A stretch of 64,000 nucleotides of DNA from Marivirga arenosa (GTDB taxonomy: Bacteria; Bacteroidota; Bacteroidia; Cytophagales; Cyclobacteriaceae): NCBI RefSeq assembly GCF_030503895.2, contig NZ_CP129970.2:3705001-3769000 (forward strand), read 5' to 3'. The position numbers and the translations under genes were made by a program. The notes beneath the pieces were generated by a model. That model was not told where the DNA came from. It did no database searches and worked only from the letters and a program-made list of their open reading frames with translations. This document shows, one piece after another, positions 1 through 10,096 of this stretch (position 1 is the first letter of the stretch; the number at the start of each line of letters is the position of its first letter).

Positions 1-1
1 T

Positions 2-1522
2 GAGCTAAAAGATTTTGAAACTTTTGATGGAAAACCAATTACCATAACGCAACAAGCTGATGAAGAAAAAGAGTTAATTTTTAATACGGCTACTGGTCCT
101 GTAAACTTGTACGATCTTTATTTTGAATTAGTAGATGCACCTAAAAGACAAATTACTGATGGTGATACTATTCAATTTAAATATGTTGCTCAGATTGACG
201 CTAATAAAAGCATAGAGCAAATCTATACACTTTCAGGAAATCAATATGAAGTAGGCTATGCTGTTGCCTTCAATGGCTTTACTAATGAAATTTTAGGCGA
301 TCAACTTACGCTAAGATGGAATAAAAAAATGCGCAAGTTTGAAAAAGACCTTGAGCAAAGTAGAGTTAAAGCCACTGTAAACTATTATTCTGAAACTGAA
401 GGAATGGATGGTTTAAGTGAGAGATCTGAAGATGATAGTGAACAATTGACTGAAGCTGTAAAATGGTTCTCATTCAAGCAAAACTTCTTCATGGAGGCTA
501 TCATCACTGACATTCCGATGAACAGAGCTGAATTTAGCACTAACATTGAAGATCTTTCAGATGATTATGTTAAAAGAGGTACTGCAAAAGTTGAGATCGC
601 ATATAGCGAGTTTCAGAATAAAGCTGCTGAATTCAAATATTATTTTGGTCCTAATAATTACAAGGCCTTACAAAAGGTGGCTCCTGATTTTGAGGAAAAC
701 GTTTACTTAGGATGGTTCCCAATTAGTTTAGTTAATAAGTACGTTATCATTAACGTATTTTATGTTTTAGAGAAATACATCAGTAATTATGGTGTAATTA
801 TTATTATACTAGTTTTATTAATCAAACTAGCATTATCGCCACTTTCTTATAAATCATATGTTTCAATGGCCAAAACCAAGGTATTGAAACCTCAATTAGA
901 TGAGATTAAGGAAAAGCATGGAGGTGACATGCAAAAAGCTCAGGCAGATCAGATGGAGCTCTATAGAAAAGTAGGGGTAAATCCACTTTCAGGTTGTATA
1001 CCTCTCCTATTACAGATGCCTATTTTATTTGCCATGTTCTACTTCTTCCCGAGTTCAATTGAATTGAGACAAGAAGCATTCTTATGGGCGAGCGATTTAT
1101 CAACTTATGATAGTATAGTAAACTTACCCTTTGAAATACCATTCTATGGAGATCACGTGAGTTTATTCACTATTTTAATGACTGCATCTACCCTACTGAT
1201 TACTTGGTCGCAAGGTCAAGTGAGCTCAGTACAAGGACCAATGAAAAACATTCAATATTTAATGCCAATCATTTTTATGTTCGTATTAAATAGTTTCCCT
1301 GCAGCATTAAGTTTCTATTATTTAATCGCAAACCTTATCACATTTGGTCAGCAAACTTTAATCAGAAGAATGATTGATGAGGATAAAATCATTAAGATTT
1401 TAGAAGAGAACAAGAAAAAGAATGCTAACAAAAAGACTTCTAAATTTCAGCAAAGATTACAAGAGGCAATGAAGGCAAGTGAGGAAGCGAAAAAAGGAAA
1501 ATCAAAAGGTAAAAAGAAATAA
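2..1522 (+). CDS. yidC: Membrane protein insertase YidC (5' end outside the window)
   Basis: YidC inserts and folds inner-membrane proteins, alone or with SecYEG. The frame is open from base 2, so about 506 C-terminal residues are visible and the N-terminal membrane anchor is missing. The first part is the large periplasmic beta domain. The conserved insertase core follows, starting near GWFPISLVNKY, with hydrophobic segments around IIIILVLLIKLAL, IPLLLQMPILFAMFYFF and LMPIIFMFVLN. A lysine-rich cytosolic tail (KKKNANKKTSK to KSKGKKK) ends the protein, as in other YidC proteins, where it contacts ribosomes. The TTG at 107 lies inside the reading frame and is not the real start. A hairpin terminator follows at 1548. 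Identification is firm. Confidence 0.95.
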   Translation, partial: ELKDFETFDGKPITITQQADEEKELIFNTATGPVNLYDLYFELVDAPKRQITDGDTIQFKYVAQIDANKSIEQIYTLSGNQYEVGYAVAFNGFTNEILGDQLTLRWNKKMRKFEKDLEQSRVKATVNYYSETEGMDGLSERSEDDSEQLTEAVKWFSFKQNFFMEAIITDIPMNRAEFSTNIEDLSDDYVKRGTAKVEIAYSEFQNKAAEFKYYFGPNNYKALQKVAPDFEENVYLGWFPISLVNKYVIINVFYVLEKYISNYGVIIIILVLLIKLALSPLSYKSYVSMAKTKVLKPQLDEIKEKHGGDMQKAQADQMELYRKVGVNPLSGCIPLLLQMPILFAMFYFFPSSIELRQEAFLWASDLSTYDSIVNLPFEIPFYGDHVSLFTILMTASTLLITWSQGQVSSVQGPMKNIQYLMPIIFMFVLNSFPAALSFYYLIANLITFGQQTLIRRMIDEDKIIKILEENKKKNANKKTSKFQQRLQEAMKASEEAKKGKSKGKKK

Positions 1523-1547
1523 CATTCTTTGATTCCTGTAAATATTG

Positions 1548-1577
1548 AAAGGTGAGTGAAAAGCTCACCTTTTTTTA
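1548..1577 (+). terminator. Rho-independent terminator after yidC
   Basis: Stem AAAGGTGAG (1548-1556) pairs with CTCACCTTT (1564-1572) over a 7-base loop and is followed by a run of T. It lies 25 bases after the yidC stop and separates yidC from the sensor kinase. Confidence 0.85.
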
Positions 1578-1709
1578 TATTCATCTACTTCTAATATTTT
1601 CTACAAATTCTTTTTTAGAACTTCATATCATAATAATAGATTAATTCTATCCGAAAAATACAGATTTATAGGTATTGTTTTATAATTTAATTATTCAAAT
1701 TATTGTTAT

Positions 1710-4700
1710 ATGATTAAGTACCTTTTTACTGCTCTTTTTATATTTATGCAGTTTATACTTCTGGCTCAGGATGTTTCCATAGAATTCAGACATCATGATA
1801 AAGCTTCAGGTTTGGATCAACCTTTTCCTTACAGCATTATTCAAGACAATAGTGGTTTCATCTGGATTGGAGGAGAAAATGGACTTTGGAGATACAGCGG
1901 AAGTGAATATAAACATTACCATCATATAATATCTGATCCAAACTCATTGGTGTATGATTTTGTATGGAAATTGTTCGAGGATAGTAAGGGTAATATTTGG
2001 GCTTGTACTTACGGTGGTGGTCTATCAAAATATAATCCTAAACTGGATCAATTTTCAAACTACGCTCATATTACTGGAGATTCCAATTCTTTAAGTGACA
2101 ACAAAGTTAGAGGGATAGCTGAAGATTCGGATGGAAATATATGGATTGGAACTAATGAAGGACTTGACAAACTGAATCCCGAAACTGGGAAATTTCAACA
2201 CTTCGGACTTCAAGATGGACTGGCTGATTTAACAGTAAGGACTATCAAGCTCTCAAAGGATAACTCACAACTATTTATTGCAACTGGAAATGGTGTAAAC
2301 ATACTTGATCTCCAAACTGAAAAATTTAAAACCATAGGAAAGGAAAACGATAGTATACCTGGTCTGAGGTATACCTATGTTTACGATTTACTTGAATATG
2401 ATGGTCAACTATGGGTTGGTACTGGTGGAGGATTAGAAATAATTGATCTACGATCATTCAAAGTAAAACATATTTCAGCTAATCCTGAAAATGGTAAAGG
2501 CCTGAGTCATAATGTATGCTTTTCAATATATAAAAGTCCCAAAAACTCTGATATCATATGGTTTGGAACCATGAATGGAATAAACTATTACAATAAAAAG
2601 AAAGAACGATTTTTTTGGGTAGAAGCGCATCAAAAGGATGTGGACAATATAGGTGGAAATAGCATTTATAATGTTTTTGAAGATAATTTGGGTGGGGTTT
2701 GGGCCGCTGTAAATAATGGAGGAGTATATCAATCGCATCCTTCATTCAATAAATTTAAGTATCATAATTTTCTTCCCGCTAATACTGATAAATACCTTAA
2801 CAGATATACTAGCTACATCCAACATAGTAATGACGAATTACTCATAACTTCTTATTCTGGCCTAATCGTATGGAATCAAAAAGACAATTCTCATCAAATC
2901 TTTAAAATGAATAATGGTGACCAAGGTAGTGTAAATAGAATGTCTCAAATCACTCGATATAATGAAAATGAGTATCTAATATCCGTTTGGGGTAATTTCA
3001 TTTACCATTGGGATCATCATAAAAGGAAACTTACTAAGCTTAGAAACGATTCTGGAGACTCAAATTTAAATTTCAATTTAAGAATTTATGTAGATCATAA
3101 TAATACCATTTGGTTGGGTAATAGCCTCAAAGGATTATATCAATACGATCTAGAAAAGCAAAAATTAAACCCTTACTTCGTAAGCGATTTATCAAATCTT
3201 GAAAATAGTGGTGATGAATATATTAAATATATAACAGAAGATAATAATAAAAGGTTATGGGTTGGCACTGCTGATGGTCTTCACTTATTAAAGGATGGCG
3301 TGTTTGAGAAATTTTCACCTTCCAGAAAAAAAGGAGATTTAAGCAATGGAAATATTAACCATATTGCTAATAGTTCAAAAAATGGCTTATGGATCAGCAC
3401 TGAATTAGGATTAAATTTTTTCAGTTTTACAACTAATACTTTTACCAGCTACTATAAAAAAGATGGTCTCCCATCCAATGTTATTAGTGGAACATTAGAA
3501 GATGATAATGGAAATCTTTGGGTAGCAACAGCCTCTGGACTTGCTAAAATGAATGATGAAAAGCAATTTTCAATATATGATGGTAGTGATGGTTTAAGAG
3601 AAGAATATTTCATTTTTGGTTCTGCATTTAAAAGTGAGGATAATCATTTATACTTCGGAACTTCAAGAGAGATTGTGCATTTTAATCCTGATGAATTAGA
3701 ATATAATAAAATGCCACCCAAGCCATATTTTGATCAATTATCTATTAATAATTCAGTTGTGAACATGGCAAGTAGACCTGATTTATTGAATTCTACTTTA
3801 TCAGAATCTAGTTTATTAAGCTTTCAGCCCACCGATCTCTTACTAAATTTCAACTTCGATGCCCTAAACCTCATAAACGGCCAAAAAAATAAATATTCTC
3901 TAAAAATGGAAGGCTTAGACACTGAATGGCGGTCTCCATCTCTTAAAAAAAATGTAAGTTTCAGTAATTTACCAGCTGGTGATTATAAGTTAAGATTAAT
4001 TGCTGTAAATGATGAAAATATCTGGAGCAAAGAGGAGGCCTCCTTAGCCATTACTGTATTACCCTATTGGTATGAATCCTGGTGGTTTAGAACAATTCTT
4101 GCATTTTCATTAATCCTAATTATAGGTTTAATCATTCAGTGGCGCTTTAATATTATTAAGAGCACAAATAGAAAACTTGAAGGTTTGGTTAAGAACAGAA
4201 CTGAAGAAGTATTGGCTCAAAAGGAAGAAATTGAAAGCCAAAATGATAAATTACTTTCCAGAAATAACCGAATTGAACTTCTATTAAGAGAATTAAATCA
4301 TAGAATTAAAAATAATCTTCAATTGGTATCAAGCATTCTTAATCTTCATAGTAGAAGTACGGATAATATTGATGCAAAAATGGCTCTAACTGAAGGTAAG
4401 TTAAGAATGCAAGCTCTATCATTATTACACCAAAAGTTATACATGACCGAAAAGTATACCGAGGTAAACTGTAAGGATTATATTAAAGAACTTCTAGACT
4501 ATTTATCCATCGCCTTTAAAAGCAACTATTCTAATGTGGAGTTTATCCTTGATATAGACGATTTTAAACTCAATCTAGATCAAGCTGTTCCGCTTGGATT
4601 AATTTTGAATGAACTTGTCACTAATTCACTCAAGCACAGCGGAAAAGAAGAATTGAAAATTGAACTCCTTGCAAAAACAAACGCTGATAAAATAATGATC

Positions 4701-4871
4701 AATTTAAAAGATAATGGAGACGGTATAACTCAAGAACATTTTGAGCAAAGTAGCTCTTTTGGTATCAGTATGATAAAGTCATTAGTTGATCAAATTGATG
4801 GTAGGTTAAGTGTGGGCTGTAAAGATGGACCTCATTTTAAATTAGAATTTATTAGTAAGGAAAACGATTAA
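1710..4871 (+). CDS. Membrane sensor histidine kinase: two-component beta-propeller, Y_Y_Y and HisKA_2 domains
   Basis: The 1053-residue protein begins with a signal peptide (about 1-19, ending LLAQ). Many two-component propeller (Reg_prop) repeats of the form D..GNIWIGT..GL follow to about residue 680, so the propeller should lie in the periplasm. A Y_Y_Y domain precedes one membrane helix (about 792-812, WWFRTILAF onward) and a short coiled coil. The cytosolic kinase is of the HisKA_2 type: LNHRIKNNLQ carries the phospho-acceptor His864, followed by an ATPase domain with N-box ILNELVTNSLKHS and G-box DNGDGI. There is no receiver or HTH domain fused at the C-terminus, unlike classical hybrid systems. 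The response regulator starts 3 bases after the stop, so the two form an operon. The ligand is unknown. Confidence 0.9.
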   Translation: MIKYLFTALFIFMQFILLAQDVSIEFRHHDKASGLDQPFPYSIIQDNSGFIWIGGENGLWRYSGSEYKHYHHIISDPNSLVYDFVWKLFEDSKGNIWACTYGGGLSKYNPKLDQFSNYAHITGDSNSLSDNKVRGIAEDSDGNIWIGTNEGLDKLNPETGKFQHFGLQDGLADLTVRTIKLSKDNSQLFIATGNGVNILDLQTEKFKTIGKENDSIPGLRYTYVYDLLEYDGQLWVGTGGGLEIIDLRSFKVKHISANPENGKGLSHNVCFSIYKSPKNSDIIWFGTMNGINYYNKKKERFFWVEAHQKDVDNIGGNSIYNVFEDNLGGVWAAVNNGGVYQSHPSFNKFKYHNFLPANTDKYLNRYTSYIQHSNDELLITSYSGLIVWNQKDNSHQIFKMNNGDQGSVNRMSQITRYNENEYLISVWGNFIYHWDHHKRKLTKLRNDSGDSNLNFNLRIYVDHNNTIWLGNSLKGLYQYDLEKQKLNPYFVSDLSNLENSGDEYIKYITEDNNKRLWVGTADGLHLLKDGVFEKFSPSRKKGDLSNGNINHIANSSKNGLWISTELGLNFFSFTTNTFTSYYKKDGLPSNVISGTLEDDNGNLWVATASGLAKMNDEKQFSIYDGSDGLREEYFIFGSAFKSEDNHLYFGTSREIVHFNPDELEYNKMPPKPYFDQLSINNSVVNMASRPDLLNSTLSESSLLSFQPTDLLLNFNFDALNLINGQKNKYSLKMEGLDTEWRSPSLKKNVSFSNLPAGDYKLRLIAVNDENIWSKEEASLAITVLPYWYESWWFRTILAFSLILIIGLIIQWRFNIIKSTNRKLEGLVKNRTEEVLAQKEEIESQNDKLLSRNNRIELLLRELNHRIKNNLQLVSSILNLHSRSTDNIDAKMALTEGKLRMQALSLLHQKLYMTEKYTEVNCKDYIKELLDYLSIAFKSNYSNVEFILDIDDFKLNLDQAVPLGLILNELVTNSLKHSGKEELKIELLAKTNADKIMINLKDNGDGITQEHFEQSSSFGISMIKSLVDQIDGRLSVGCKDGPHFKLEFISKEND

Positions 4872-4874
4872 GAA

Positions 4875-5465
4875 ATGAATGATTATAAAAATATCTTAGT
4901 CATTGAGGATGAATCATTAATCGCGCAGGATCTCTCCTATTTGCTACAAGATTTGGGCTATAATTGTATTGGCATTGCAAAGAATTATGAAAGAGCAATG
5001 CTATTATTCAATACTAATGATGTCCATCTGATTTTATGTGACATCAATATCGAAGGAGAAAAAGACGGTATTGAAACAGTATTAGAATTAAATAATATCA
5101 AAAAGACCCCTACCATATATCTTTCAGCCTATTCTGATCATAACTTAGTTAGCAGAACAGCAGATACGGAATCTTATGGATACTTGGTAAAGCCCTATAA
5201 TGAAAGAAGTTTAGATGTTGCCATTAATGTAGCTCTTCAAAAGTTTTATAAAGAAAATCATACTGAAGTAAATAAAGACTTCTTAAATAATTTTACGACT
5301 CGTGAAGTTGAAATCATCAAATTATTGGCGGCTGGTAAAACAAGTTCAGAAATAGCGAATATCTTATTTATAAGTACTCAAACGGTCTCAAAACACCGAA
5401 GTAATATCCTTAAAAAATCAGGCTGTAAAAGTTCTACTGAATTGATACATCAGTACTATCAATAA
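4875..5465 (+). CDS. Response regulator, receiver plus LuxR/NarL-type HTH
   Basis: The 196-residue protein is the likely partner of the preceding kinase. The receiver domain (1-125) shows acidic residues E11-D12-E13, phospho-acceptor Asp56 in LILCDINIEG, Ser84 and Lys106 in YLVKPYN. The C-terminal helix-turn-helix (about 138-196) has TTREVEIIKLLAAGKTSSEIA and VSKHRSNILKK, the LuxR/NarL signature. HisKA_2 kinases often pair with other receiver types, but the 3-base gap argues strongly for a cognate pair. Target genes cannot be read from the sequence. The next gene begins 73 bases on and may be co-transcribed. Confidence 0.92.
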   Translation: MNDYKNILVIEDESLIAQDLSYLLQDLGYNCIGIAKNYERAMLLFNTNDVHLILCDINIEGEKDGIETVLELNNIKKTPTIYLSAYSDHNLVSRTADTESYGYLVKPYNERSLDVAINVALQKFYKENHTEVNKDFLNNFTTREVEIIKLLAAGKTSSEIANILFISTQTVSKHRSNILKKSGCKSSTELIHQYYQ

Positions 5466-5538
5466 GAAAAACTAATTTTAGAAAAAATTATTTATTTCAA
5501 ATAATTGCTTAAATTAAGTTCTGAACAAACACAGTTTT

Positions 5539-5970
5539 ATGAGATTATTTACTCATCCCAAATTGAGAATTACAGTAGAGGAAATTAATAATATCCCGTA
5601 CATAAAAGAGGTTTGGAGAGGAGTTTTTAACCCAGAAGTTTTTCGAGATTTAATCGATACTTCCCTGTCTATTTATGCAGAAGAAATAAAGAAACATAAA
5701 GTAACTGGTCAATCTAAATTTTTACTTTTTGCAGATGTGACTGAATTAGAAATCATTAGAGCGGAGGAAATTAATTGGTTGGAAAGTGATATAAATCCAC
5801 AATATGAACAACTTGGTTTTACTCATCAAGCTGTAATAGCTCCAGCAACCAAAGTAGCCTCTAATAAAGTGGAAGAATATGAGTCAGATGACGATGAAGC
5901 TGCTTTTGTAACAAAAGTTTTTAAAAATCATAAAGAAGGATTAAAGTGGTTTATTCATTTAAATCAATAA
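5539..5970 (+). CDS. Unknown small cytosolic protein, possibly SpoIIAA/STAS-like
   Basis: The 143-residue protein has no signal peptide or membrane helix. It opens MRLFTHPKLRI and has the alternating strand and helix rhythm of SpoIIAA-like proteins found in Bacteroidota (for example FLLFADVTELEII in the middle), plus an acidic stretch EEYESDDDEAAF. I cannot assign a motif with certainty, so the STAS link is only a suggestion. It follows the response regulator on the same strand and ends 2 bases before the converging MuiA-family gene, with no terminator hairpin visible between them. Confidence 0.7.
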   Translation: MRLFTHPKLRITVEEINNIPYIKEVWRGVFNPEVFRDLIDTSLSIYAEEIKKHKVTGQSKFLLFADVTELEIIRAEEINWLESDINPQYEQLGFTHQAVIAPATKVASNKVEEYESDDDEAAFVTKVFKNHKEGLKWFIHLNQ

Positions 5971-5972
5971 TT

Positions 5973-7862
5973 TTATTCCAATATAACCTTCTCCCCTTTT
6001 GGGTATTTTACTTCATAAATAAATTTCTTGCTAACTGACTCATTACTATTTAGATTCAATTCCCATTTTAACTCTCCCGTTTTCTCAATATACTTCGCTT
6101 TAGATTTTTCCTCTAAGTTCACCTCTATCTGTTCTCTTAATGACACCGGTATTTGATCATATAAATTCAGTTTTATAGGCTGAGATTTAGTATTTCTTAA
6201 CTTTATTTCAAAGCCTACTTTCTTACTTTGATTAAGTCCTATAAAATTTCGGGTACTAAAATCATCAATTTTATCTCTCTCAATTACTATACCTTTATCA
6301 TTGCCTAATGATAATTGTAAAGTATCAATTGTAGCATTCGCATTTAATATAGTGGTTCCAACAAAAGCACCTTCAAAAAATAATTTAGCCTCTCCTTCCA
6401 TTAAATTATATTGGTCCCAATTAGAAATAGCGGCTACTAAATAAGCATTTTTATCAAGTTTTGGTATAGCTACATAATGATAATCTGCCTTTACCTCGTA
6501 TTCCTTCAAATCAATAAACATTTGAGGACTACCCGATTTTATAGTATATGCATCTTCAACCTCAAACTCAATATTGGTTTGTTTTTTAACAACTGTTGAG
6601 GTCATTTTTTCAGCACTATTTATATTCACTCCTGCTACTTTATCTTGCACTCTTTTTGATTTGGATAATCTTTCACCTCTTGAAGCATAACCGTAAGCTG
6701 TTACAACAACTTCTGATAATTCCTGAACATCTGTTTCTAATCCAACATTAATAATAGAAGAATTAATACCAACTGTTTTATTTTTCATACCGATATAACT
6801 GAAAACAAGTTGATTAGATCCTCTTGGAACGGTTACTGAATAGTTACCTTGTAAATCTGTAGTAGTTCCAATTGAAGTTCCTTGAACAATTACATTAACT
6901 CCAGGTAGAGGTTCTCCTGTTTCAGCATCTACTACACTACCTTTAACTGAATTGCGATTCACCCCTAAGTTAGAGATATCATTTTCTTTAAATTGAGTGA
7001 AACGAGCATAATCTAAATACCAAGTTTCCAATTCTGGTACATCTTTATTTTGATTCGGTTCAGCATTTGAAAATCGCAGTTTAACATTATTCCAATCTTC
7101 ACCAGTTTGCTGAAAAACTTCAGCCTGATATTCTAATGCAATCGGTTGAGTGATATCTTTTACATTTAATCTATACTTTGGATACCAGCCCGCCCCTTCT
7201 ACAAAATAGCTTACTTCAAAATTTGCATTGGTAGTTTTCAGAACCTCAACCTTTACTAAAATATTGCTTTTTGTTTCTTTTCCTAATCTTGCAATTCCTG
7301 ATAATTGATTATTTAGTCTTGATAATCTGTTTCTTAAATCACTTAATTCAATATTTACGGTAGATTGTTCTTCTTTGATTGAAGTTAACTCCTTTTCATA
7401 TAAACTTAGCATTTGTAATAGCTGAGTAGAAGATATATTCTCCGATCCTAAATTCTTATTTGCAGCTATTAAAGCTTCTTTTTGATTTAAGACATTAGAT
7501 CTATTTGACTTTATTCTTATGTCATCTTCAACTTTGTCAATCAAATTTTGTAATGAATCAACCTTCTTAGAATTTGTATTCTCTTCTAAATAGTCATATT
7601 GATGTTGAACTGAAATGATTTTTAAATCACCGGCAGCTTTTACATTAATACTATTGGGATCCATATTAGGAGAAAGTGATTTCATTACTAAATCATAATT
7701 CCCTTTTTGTAAATTGATTGATCCCGTTCTGAATAACTGAGCACCTTTTAAAAACACGGTGACTTGATCTGTTTTAGTCGTTAATGTTTTTTCCTGATAG
7801 TCTTTTTGGCCTAATACATTAATTGATAATCCTAATAATAAAATGGTGATCAGCTGCTTCAT
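5973..7862 (-). CDS. MuiA-family (DUF4139) envelope protein with inserted carboxypeptidase-like domain
   Basis: The 629-residue protein has a signal peptide (about 1-19, ending VLGQ) and is probably periplasmic or surface-exposed. Residues 25-90 fit the DUF4140 N-terminal domain, 95-190 form a coiled coil, and 200-290 plus about 410-625 fit DUF4139, the core of the mucoidy-inhibitor MuiA family. Between them, about 305-378 is a carboxypeptidase-regulatory-like domain (GSVVDAETGEPLPGVNVIVQG). It ends in LSEVVVTAYG (382-391), the sequence that usually opens a SusC/TonB-dependent receptor plug. No barrel follows. The function of the family is not established. The gene lies 30 bases downstream of ppk1 and may be co-transcribed with it. 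Confidence 0.85.
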   Translation of the reverse strand: MKQLITILLLGLSINVLGQKDYQEKTLTTKTDQVTVFLKGAQLFRTGSINLQKGNYDLVMKSLSPNMDPNSINVKAAGDLKIISVQHQYDYLEENTNSKKVDSLQNLIDKVEDDIRIKSNRSNVLNQKEALIAANKNLGSENISSTQLLQMLSLYEKELTSIKEEQSTVNIELSDLRNRLSRLNNQLSGIARLGKETKSNILVKVEVLKTTNANFEVSYFVEGAGWYPKYRLNVKDITQPIALEYQAEVFQQTGEDWNNVKLRFSNAEPNQNKDVPELETWYLDYARFTQFKENDISNLGVNRNSVKGSVVDAETGEPLPGVNVIVQGTSIGTTTDLQGNYSVTVPRGSNQLVFSYIGMKNKTVGINSSIINVGLETDVQELSEVVVTAYGYASRGERLSKSKRVQDKVAGVNINSAEKMTSTVVKKQTNIEFEVEDAYTIKSGSPQMFIDLKEYEVKADYHYVAIPKLDKNAYLVAAISNWDQYNLMEGEAKLFFEGAFVGTTILNANATIDTLQLSLGNDKGIVIERDKIDDFSTRNFIGLNQSKKVGFEIKLRNTKSQPIKLNLYDQIPVSLREQIEVNLEEKSKAKYIEKTGELKWELNLNSNESVSKKFIYEVKYPKGEKVILE

Positions 7863-7892
7863 ATAAATGTTTGGTTAAAACTTAAAACGTAA

Positions 7893-10010
7893 TTATTCGA
7901 ATAATCGTACATCCTCAATTGATTCAGGTGTAACATTAAAAAATTCTTCGTGAATATTAAATGAAGCTTCATCTCCAGCTTCTACTTCTTTATAAAAACT
8001 ATCCTCATTCATTTCATAAGCATTCACATTATCTTGTAAATTATATCTTAAGATATTCATGACTTGCTTTTTCAAGGTTTCATCTACTATGAGGAATAAT
8101 GACTCTAATCTCCTTTCAAATGATCGAACCATCATATCGGCACTTCCTCCATACACCTTAGGGTCACCATTATTATGGAAATAATAAATTCTTGAATGCT
8201 CCAAGTAATTACCTACTATAGAACGAACTGTAATATTCTCACTCAATCCTTTTCTACCTGGACGCAAACAACAGATCCCTCTAACAATTAATTTAATTCT
8301 AACTCCTGCTTGAGAAGCAGCATATAATTCCTCAATAGTCTCTTTATCTTCAAGTGAATTTATTTTAATACAAATACCGGATGGAAGCCCAGCCTTTGCA
8401 TTCTCTGCCTCCTGCTGAATTAGTCCGATTAAACGAGTTCTCATATCTTTAGGAGCCGTAATTAAACGCTCATATTCATGTGGAAGACTGTGCCCTGTAA
8501 TTACGTTAAAGAACTCTGATATATCCTGAGCATAAACTTCATCTGTACTCATTAAACCAATATCAGTATATAACCTTGCAGTATCCTCATTATAATTTCC
8601 ACTCGCCATGTGTAAATAACGCGTTACTTTTTCTTTCTCTTTCCTAACGATCATCAATAGCTTCGTATGAGTTTTATATCTGCTAATACCATAAATCACA
8701 AAACAGCCTGCTTTCTGAAGTCTTTTTGCTTCTCTTATATTATTTTCCTCATCAAAACGAGCTTTTACCTCAAATAAAACCGAAACATGAATACCATTTT
8801 CAGCTGCTTTTAATAAGGCATTTGTAATTCTTGAATCTTCGGCTAAACGGTATATGGTTAGCTTAATAGAAAGCACTTTTGGATCTTCAGCAGCTTTCTC
8901 TAGCATATCGATTACAGGTTCTATATTATTGTAAGGATGATGCAAGAGAATATCACGATCCTTCAAGATTTCAAAAATATTGTCTGAATCTGATTTATGT
9001 TCTGGAAATGCTAAAGGAGGAACTGGATCAGGTGTCGAAGGAATTTTATCCTTGAACTCGGTATGTTTTATAATTTGCCAAAGTGCGCTATAGTCAACTA
9101 AATCCCCTTTCTTAAACTTAAAAATATTGTCTTTGTCAATCTCCCATCTATCACAAAGAATTTTCATCATCCATTTGTCATAGTCTTTATCAATTTCGAT
9201 TCGCACTACCCTACCAGTTTTTCGGGTCTTGAGCTTTTTACGCATTTCCTCTAGAAAATTAGCCTCAATATCATCACTTTCCTCGAGTGTGAAATCACCA
9301 TTACGAGTAATTCTGAATAGGTTTACAGATAGAATTTCAATATTTCGGAATAGCTTATCAATATTAGCTTTAACTAATTCCTCTATAGGAATAAATAACA
9401 TTTTATCATCACGCTCAACTTCATAAAACCTTTGAATATTTTGAGGAATCTGAATAAATGAAAGCTTTTTATTATCCTTTTTTTCACCGAAAGTCCTGGT
9501 AACTACAGAAAAAATAAGAAGCTTATTCATCAAAATTGGAAAGGTATGATAATTATCATACACCATAGGTGTGAGCATTGGGAAGATGATCTTATCAAAA
9601 AATCCATTTGCCTTCTTCAACTCACTATCATTTAAATCAGTCAACTTTGCAATTTTAAAGTTGTTCTCCTCAAAAATAGGTTCGAGCTCATTTTCAAAAA
9701 GCTTATTTTGCTCTTTTACAAAATTCTGGCATTCCGTTAATAGTTTTTTCCTGAAAGGCAACTCTCTTAAGCCCGAATAGTCAACACGCTCTCTACCATA
9801 ATCTATATAATTATAGAGCGATCCCACTCTAATCATGAAGAACTCATCTAAATTTGAGGCAGTGATGGCTAAAAACTTCAAGCGTTCAAAAATTGTTCTA
9901 CTCGGTTTTCTTGCTAAATCTAGCACACGATAATTAAATCGTAACCAACTTAAATCTCTACTTACTAAGTTACTCTTATTAATTAATGAACTTATTCTAT
10001 CTATTGCCAT
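7893..10010 (-). CDS. ppk1: Polyphosphate kinase 1
   Basis: PPK1 reversibly polymerises the gamma-phosphate of ATP into inorganic polyphosphate. The 705 residues match the usual length. The N-terminal domain opens with RDLSWLRFNYRVLDLA. The two phospholipase-D-like catalytic domains follow: His448 in RYKTHTKLLMI corresponds to the autophosphorylated histidine, and His605 in YLEHSRIYYF to the second conserved one. Other family blocks include HHPYNN, IKLTIYRLA and GGSADMM. The start ATG at 10010 is clear. A 9-bp inverted repeat lies 65 bases upstream. Identification is firm. Confidence 0.96.
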   Translation of the reverse strand: MAIDRISSLINKSNLVSRDLSWLRFNYRVLDLARKPSRTIFERLKFLAITASNLDEFFMIRVGSLYNYIDYGRERVDYSGLRELPFRKKLLTECQNFVKEQNKLFENELEPIFEENNFKIAKLTDLNDSELKKANGFFDKIIFPMLTPMVYDNYHTFPILMNKLLIFSVVTRTFGEKKDNKKLSFIQIPQNIQRFYEVERDDKMLFIPIEELVKANIDKLFRNIEILSVNLFRITRNGDFTLEESDDIEANFLEEMRKKLKTRKTGRVVRIEIDKDYDKWMMKILCDRWEIDKDNIFKFKKGDLVDYSALWQIIKHTEFKDKIPSTPDPVPPLAFPEHKSDSDNIFEILKDRDILLHHPYNNIEPVIDMLEKAAEDPKVLSIKLTIYRLAEDSRITNALLKAAENGIHVSVLFEVKARFDEENNIREAKRLQKAGCFVIYGISRYKTHTKLLMIVRKEKEKVTRYLHMASGNYNEDTARLYTDIGLMSTDEVYAQDISEFFNVITGHSLPHEYERLITAPKDMRTRLIGLIQQEAENAKAGLPSGICIKINSLEDKETIEELYAASQAGVRIKLIVRGICCLRPGRKGLSENITVRSIVGNYLEHSRIYYFHNNGDPKVYGGSADMMVRSFERRLESLFLIVDETLKKQVMNILRYNLQDNVNAYEMNEDSFYKEVEAGDEASFNIHEEFFNVTPESIEDVRLFE

Positions 10011-10074
10011 GGAAAGTAATTCAAATTTTTATCTCAAAAAATTTCTTCTATGAAATAATTGAATGGTAAAATTA

Positions 10075-10096
10075 GCTTAAATAGGTTTATTTAAGC
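10075..10096. promoter_or_regulatory. 9-bp inverted repeat upstream of ppk1
   Basis: GCTTAAATA (10075-10083), a 4-base spacer, then TATTTAAGC (10088-10096) form a perfect inverted repeat. It lies 65 bases upstream of the ppk1 start codon, a reasonable place for a dimeric regulator site. No regulator is known for it, and AT-rich palindromes occur by chance. Confidence 0.35.

Noticed and set aside
107-1522. TTG at 107 as the start of yidC
   Set aside because: The frame is open back to base 2 with residues that fit the periplasmic domain, so the gene begins outside the window.
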